NCBI GenBank assembly: GCA_947381255.1
Contig: CANCUC010000049.1
Span: forward strand, 1 to 6,526
From: Actinomycetota bacterium
GTDB lineage: Bacteria > Actinomycetota > Actinomycetes > Nanopelagicales > Nanopelagicaceae
Length of the DNA: 6,526 nucleotides
Direction of reading: 5' to 3'
Under the pieces are notes generated by a model, which saw nothing but the letters and a program-made list of their open reading frames with translations, did not search any database and was not told the DNA's origin. How positions within the stretch are numbered: the first letter of the stretch is position 1; every line of letters begins with the position of its first letter. A program made the position numbers and the translations under genes. Shown piece by piece: positions 6,301 through 6,526 of this stretch.

Positions 6301-6526
6301 TTCCCCTGCTACAGCGAGGGAAACGATTTAATCATTTTGCATCATGAAGGTGAATTAAAAGGGCAAGAGCGGGTTCGATTCACATTCCCTCGTCAACGTC
6401 GTGATCGCCGACTCTGCTTGAGTGATTTCTTTAAATCCAAAGAGAGCGGAATTATCGATACTGTGGCATTCCATGTAGTAACCATGGGTCAATCTGTGAG
6501 CGAAGCGACCGCTAAATTGTTCGCTG
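3379..6526 (+). CDS. metH: Cobalamin-dependent methionine synthase (MetH), 3' end beyond window
   Basis: MetH transfers a methyl group from 5-methyltetrahydrofolate via cobalamin to homocysteine, giving methionine in the cytosol. The frame is open for 1049 codons from the ATG at 3379 to the edge. Domains: homocysteine-binding barrel about 1-310, with DGAMGTM (19-25) and zinc ligands Cys225 (GLNCATGP), Cys291 and Cys292 (GGCCGTTP); folate barrel about 330-620, with IGERTNANGS (340-349), MLDLSVDYVGRDG and NSVNFEDGD; B12 cap and Rossmann module about 640-870, with GDVHDIG, where His742 should be the lower cobalt ligand (Asp740, Gly745), plus GMSGLLVKST and GGAALTRS; a charged linker about 870-900; then the start of the AdoMet reactivation domain (PPFWGSRIV, LFMGQWGLKG). 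The RxxxGYPACP-type AdoMet motif is not reached, so roughly 100-150 residues are missing. All four modules are in the usual order with no frameshift. No SD precedes the ATG; expression is probably from the mshC operon. Confidence 0.96.
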   Translation, partial: MKKESLLRRTLALRTIVADGAMGTMLQAANPSLEDFQGLEGCNEILNVSRPDIVKAVHREYLDVGVDAIETNTFGANFANLAEYEIEDRIYELALAGAKLAREVADEYSTEQKPRFVLGSLGPGTKLPTLGHTTYQKLKEAYKTASQGLIDGGSDALLVETTQDLLQAKAAVNGARAAIDASDRDVVLIAQVTVETTGTMLLGSEIGAALNALEPLGIDVIGLNCATGPAEMSEHLRTLSQGTSARISVMPNAGLPILGADGAHYPLTGPELAKYLLEFRKSYGVSIVGGCCGTTPAHLKEVVELLSGSEVVERTPHLERGASSIYQFVPFRQDLSYLSIGERTNANGSRAFRDALLNEDWQSCIEIARDQIRDGAHMLDLSVDYVGRDGVKDMQELASRLATASTLPIVLDSTEPAVIQAGLELLGGRSVINSVNFEDGDGPNSRFSRIMPLVKEHGAAVIALTIDEEGQARTADWKIKVATRLIEDLTNKWGMDVGDILIDCLTFPIATGQEETRKDGEETINAIRELKRLYPGVQTTLGVSNVSFGLNPAARIILNSVFLSEAVKAGLDSAIVHPSKITPIARIEADALQVALDLIYDRREFDADGNTTYDPLTRFLELFDGVEAKSSKITRAAELAALPLAERLERRIIDGEKVGLEADLLEALNSGIKALAIINDHLLAGMKVVGELFGKGEMQLPFVLQSAEVMKQAVAILEPHMEKSDDEGRGKILLATVKGDVHDIGKNLVDIILSNNGYTTVNIGIKQSINQIIDAATENDVDVIGMSGLLVKSTVIMKENLQELESRGLNERWPIILGGAALTRSFVEEDLSNIFPGTVRYAKDAFEGLKLMDAMINVKRGVEGAELPALRERRTPRTRSAASEEIDTRRSDVATDNAVPTPPFWGSRIVKGIALADYLPMLDERALFMGQWGLKGARGEYERMVEAEGRPQLRALLNDAQSQGWLNASVVYGYFPCYSEGNDLIILHHEGELKGQERVRFTFPRQRRDRRLCLSDFFKSKESGIIDTVAFHVVTMGQSVSEATAKLFA

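Noticed and set aside
6049..6331. Overlapping open frames on both strands inside metH (6049-6234 minus, 6068-6331 plus).
   Set aside because: metH is continuous in its own frame here, with reactivation-domain motifs. These frames show no family features and are by-products of its codon use.
1..6526. Mobile elements, CRISPR arrays, tRNA/rRNA genes and long repeats.
   Set aside because: None was found on reading. The window is almost completely filled by six genes with conserved actinobacterial order and shows no sign of transfer.

Overview
The window comes from an actinobacterium. The strongest evidence is an mshC gene, whose product makes mycothiol (a thiol essentially confined to Actinobacteria), directly downstream of a three-gene set typical of that phylum. 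In Mycobacterium tuberculosis this set corresponds to Rv2135c, Rv2134c and Rv2133c. Base composition looks near-balanced and AT-ending codons are common, well below the GC of Streptomyces or Mycobacterium. A streamlined lower-GC lineage such as the freshwater acI/Nanopelagicales group would fit, but that placement is inference.

Layout: (1) bases 1-125, minus strand, the first ~41 codons of an aldo/keto reductase that runs off the left edge; (2) a 48-base divergent intergenic region with one TANNNT -10-like hexamer for each direction, each exactly 6 bases from its ATG, which suggests leaderless transcripts; (3) 174-2094, three overlapping plus-strand genes: a histidine phosphatase (MSMEG_4193 family), a DUF3090 protein with a C-terminal zinc-knuckle-like motif, and a SCO1664-family protein resembling phosphatidylinositol 3/4-kinases. 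The GTG start of the second and the TTG start of the third each overlap the preceding stop by four bases; (4) 2111-3361, mshC; (5) 3379 to the right edge, the first 1049 codons of cobalamin-dependent methionine synthase (metH), open to the end of the window. Coding density is very high, with all gaps on the plus strand 17 bases or less.

The plus-strand genes look like one transcription unit, possibly with secondary start points in front of mshC and metH, which lack a Shine-Dalgarno sequence but have TANNNT hexamers. MshC and MetH both serve thiol/sulfur metabolism: cysteine ligation to GlcN-inositol, and methylation of homocysteine. The trio has no established function that I know of. A phosphatase-fold protein, a small possible zinc protein and an inositide-kinase-like protein, fused tightly by overlaps and placed before an inositol-thiol ligase, are the most interesting content here. 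One testable idea is a link to inositol-phosphate or mycothiol chemistry, including the unassigned GlcNAc-Ins-P phosphatase step (MshA2).
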